DNA of 64,000 nt from Macrococcoides caseolyticum (lineage in GTDB: Bacteria > Bacillota > Bacilli > Staphylococcales > Staphylococcaceae): assembly GCF_021366795.1 (NCBI RefSeq), contig NZ_JAHCPS010000002.1, positions 248,001 through 312,000 of the forward strand, written 5' to 3'. Under the pieces are notes generated by a model. That model did no database searches, had not been told where the DNA came from, and saw only the letters and a program-made list of their open reading frames with translations. Shown piece after piece: positions 63,599 through 64,000 of this stretch. Made by a program: the position numbers and the translations under genes. Every line of letters begins with the position of its first letter. The first letter of the stretch is position 1.

Positions 63599-64000
63599 CG
63601 TGTCAACCTGTTTCTTAAATTCTGTATACGTGACCCAAAGAACTGATCAGCAAGTCTAGACTTCATAGATAACGAAGCATAGACAAGTGCACCGACAAAT
63701 GCACCAATACATAAAATAATAAGTGCATCAAATTTATTTGCAACATTTAAGAATTGCATTAATATCACATACACAATTTGGACAGTCAGTACCATGATTA
63801 AACTATACAGTGTAATCATCAGCATTTGACGTGCAGTTGTGCGGTACTGGAATCCAGCGTATTTCTTAATGACATAAAGATTACAAATAATATTGAACGT
63901 CATTGCGATTGCAGTCGCGATGACTGCACCTACAGTATGGAAAGCCATGATTAACGGGATATTGATAACAAGCTTGACAAGTAATGCAGCTAGAACAATA
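63595..64000 (-). CDS. MurJ-like lipid II flippase / polysaccharide export protein, C-terminal part (cut by window edge)
   Basis: The reverse-strand frame is open from the edge (first full codon ending at 63999) to a stop at 63595, giving 134 residues. They form three or four transmembrane helices and a basic C-terminus (FGSRIQNLRNRLTR). It precedes rsuA by a 4-bp overlap, as the YtgP/MurJ gene does in Bacillus and staphylococci. The N-terminal part lies outside. A start codon inside this stretch (63948) is not the true start. Confidence 0.8.
   Translation of the reverse strand, partial: IVLAALLVKLVINIPLIMAFHTVGAVIATAIAMTFNIICNLYVIKKYAGFQYRTTARQMLMITLYSLIMVLTVQIVYVILMQFLNVANKFDALIILCIGAFVGALVYASLSMKSRLADQFFGSRIQNLRNRLTR

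Overview
The window is an AT-rich, low-GC Firmicutes chromosome segment with strong AGGAGG-type ribosome binding sites. Gene content and order (dnaE-nrnA; pepQ-ald-usp-ackA; thiI-iscS-ezrA-rpsD; tyrS-fhs-acsA-acuABC-ccpA-aroA-murC; ytpPQRS-like cluster; trmB-dat-pepV-rsuA-murJ) match the family Staphylococcaceae. I favour Macrococcus or a near relative over Staphylococcus aureus because several S. aureus-type loci are rearranged or reduced, but the species cannot be fixed from the sequence alone. I see no phage, insertion sequence, CRISPR array, tRNA or rRNA gene. The window is core chromosome, with one striking non-coding anomaly.

Layout. 1-4.2 kb: start of dnaE (cut by the window edge), nrnA, and homologues of B. 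subtilis ytpI, ytoI and ytkL. 4.3-9.6 kb: proline dipeptidase, alanine dehydrogenase, universal stress protein, acetate kinase and a YtxK-type methyltransferase. 9.6-13.5 kb: thiol peroxidase, RDD membrane protein, sppA, and a TSUP exporter divergent from a TrmB-like regulator. 13.6-22.6 kb: three glycerophosphodiester phosphodiesterases (one cytoplasmic, two secreted tandem paralogues), thiI-iscS, ezrA, a free-methionine sulfoxide reductase, rpsD with its leader, and an OsmC protein. 22.9-31.2 kb: gltT-type symporter, hutH, an orphan PTS EIIB domain, small unknowns, a plsC-like acyltransferase, an HtrA protease, and a LemA/TPM pair. 31.3-44 kb: tyrS behind a T-box, a class A PBP, fhs, acsA facing acuABC, ccpA, aroA and surface/stress proteins. 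44.9-53 kb: murC, a soluble SftA-type DNA translocase, ytpR, ytpQ, then a roughly 0.7-kb tandem hairpin array, then ytpP (thioredoxin-like) and a membrane EIIC-like protein. 53-64 kb: amino-acid ABC importer, M42 peptidase, PatB-type C-S lyase, trmB, ytmP, dat, pepV, a YtxH-like protein, rsuA and the end of murJ.

How it fits together. A central theme is carbon overflow and its control. ackA, acsA, the AcuA/AcuC acetylation switch for AcsA, hutH and a glutamate/dicarboxylate symporter lie near ccpA. Good cre-like operators sit at hutH (exactly between -35 and -10), acsA, gltT and fhs. Cell-wall and division functions (murC, SftA, EzrA, PBP, murJ, dat) and sulfur handling (thiI, iscS, PatB, probable cystine-type ABC importer, fRMsr) make up much of the rest.

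The most unusual object is at 51058-51770. Five consecutive units of about 120 bp each fold into one long hairpin. All share an identical 17-base apical motif and constant basal and bulge sequences. The stems between differ in sequence among three unit types, yet remain complementary. A sixth, truncated unit is fused to a terminator. The array interrupts the conserved ytpP-ytpQ gene pair, and a hairpin with a related loop lies downstream of htrA. I know of no named family that matches it.
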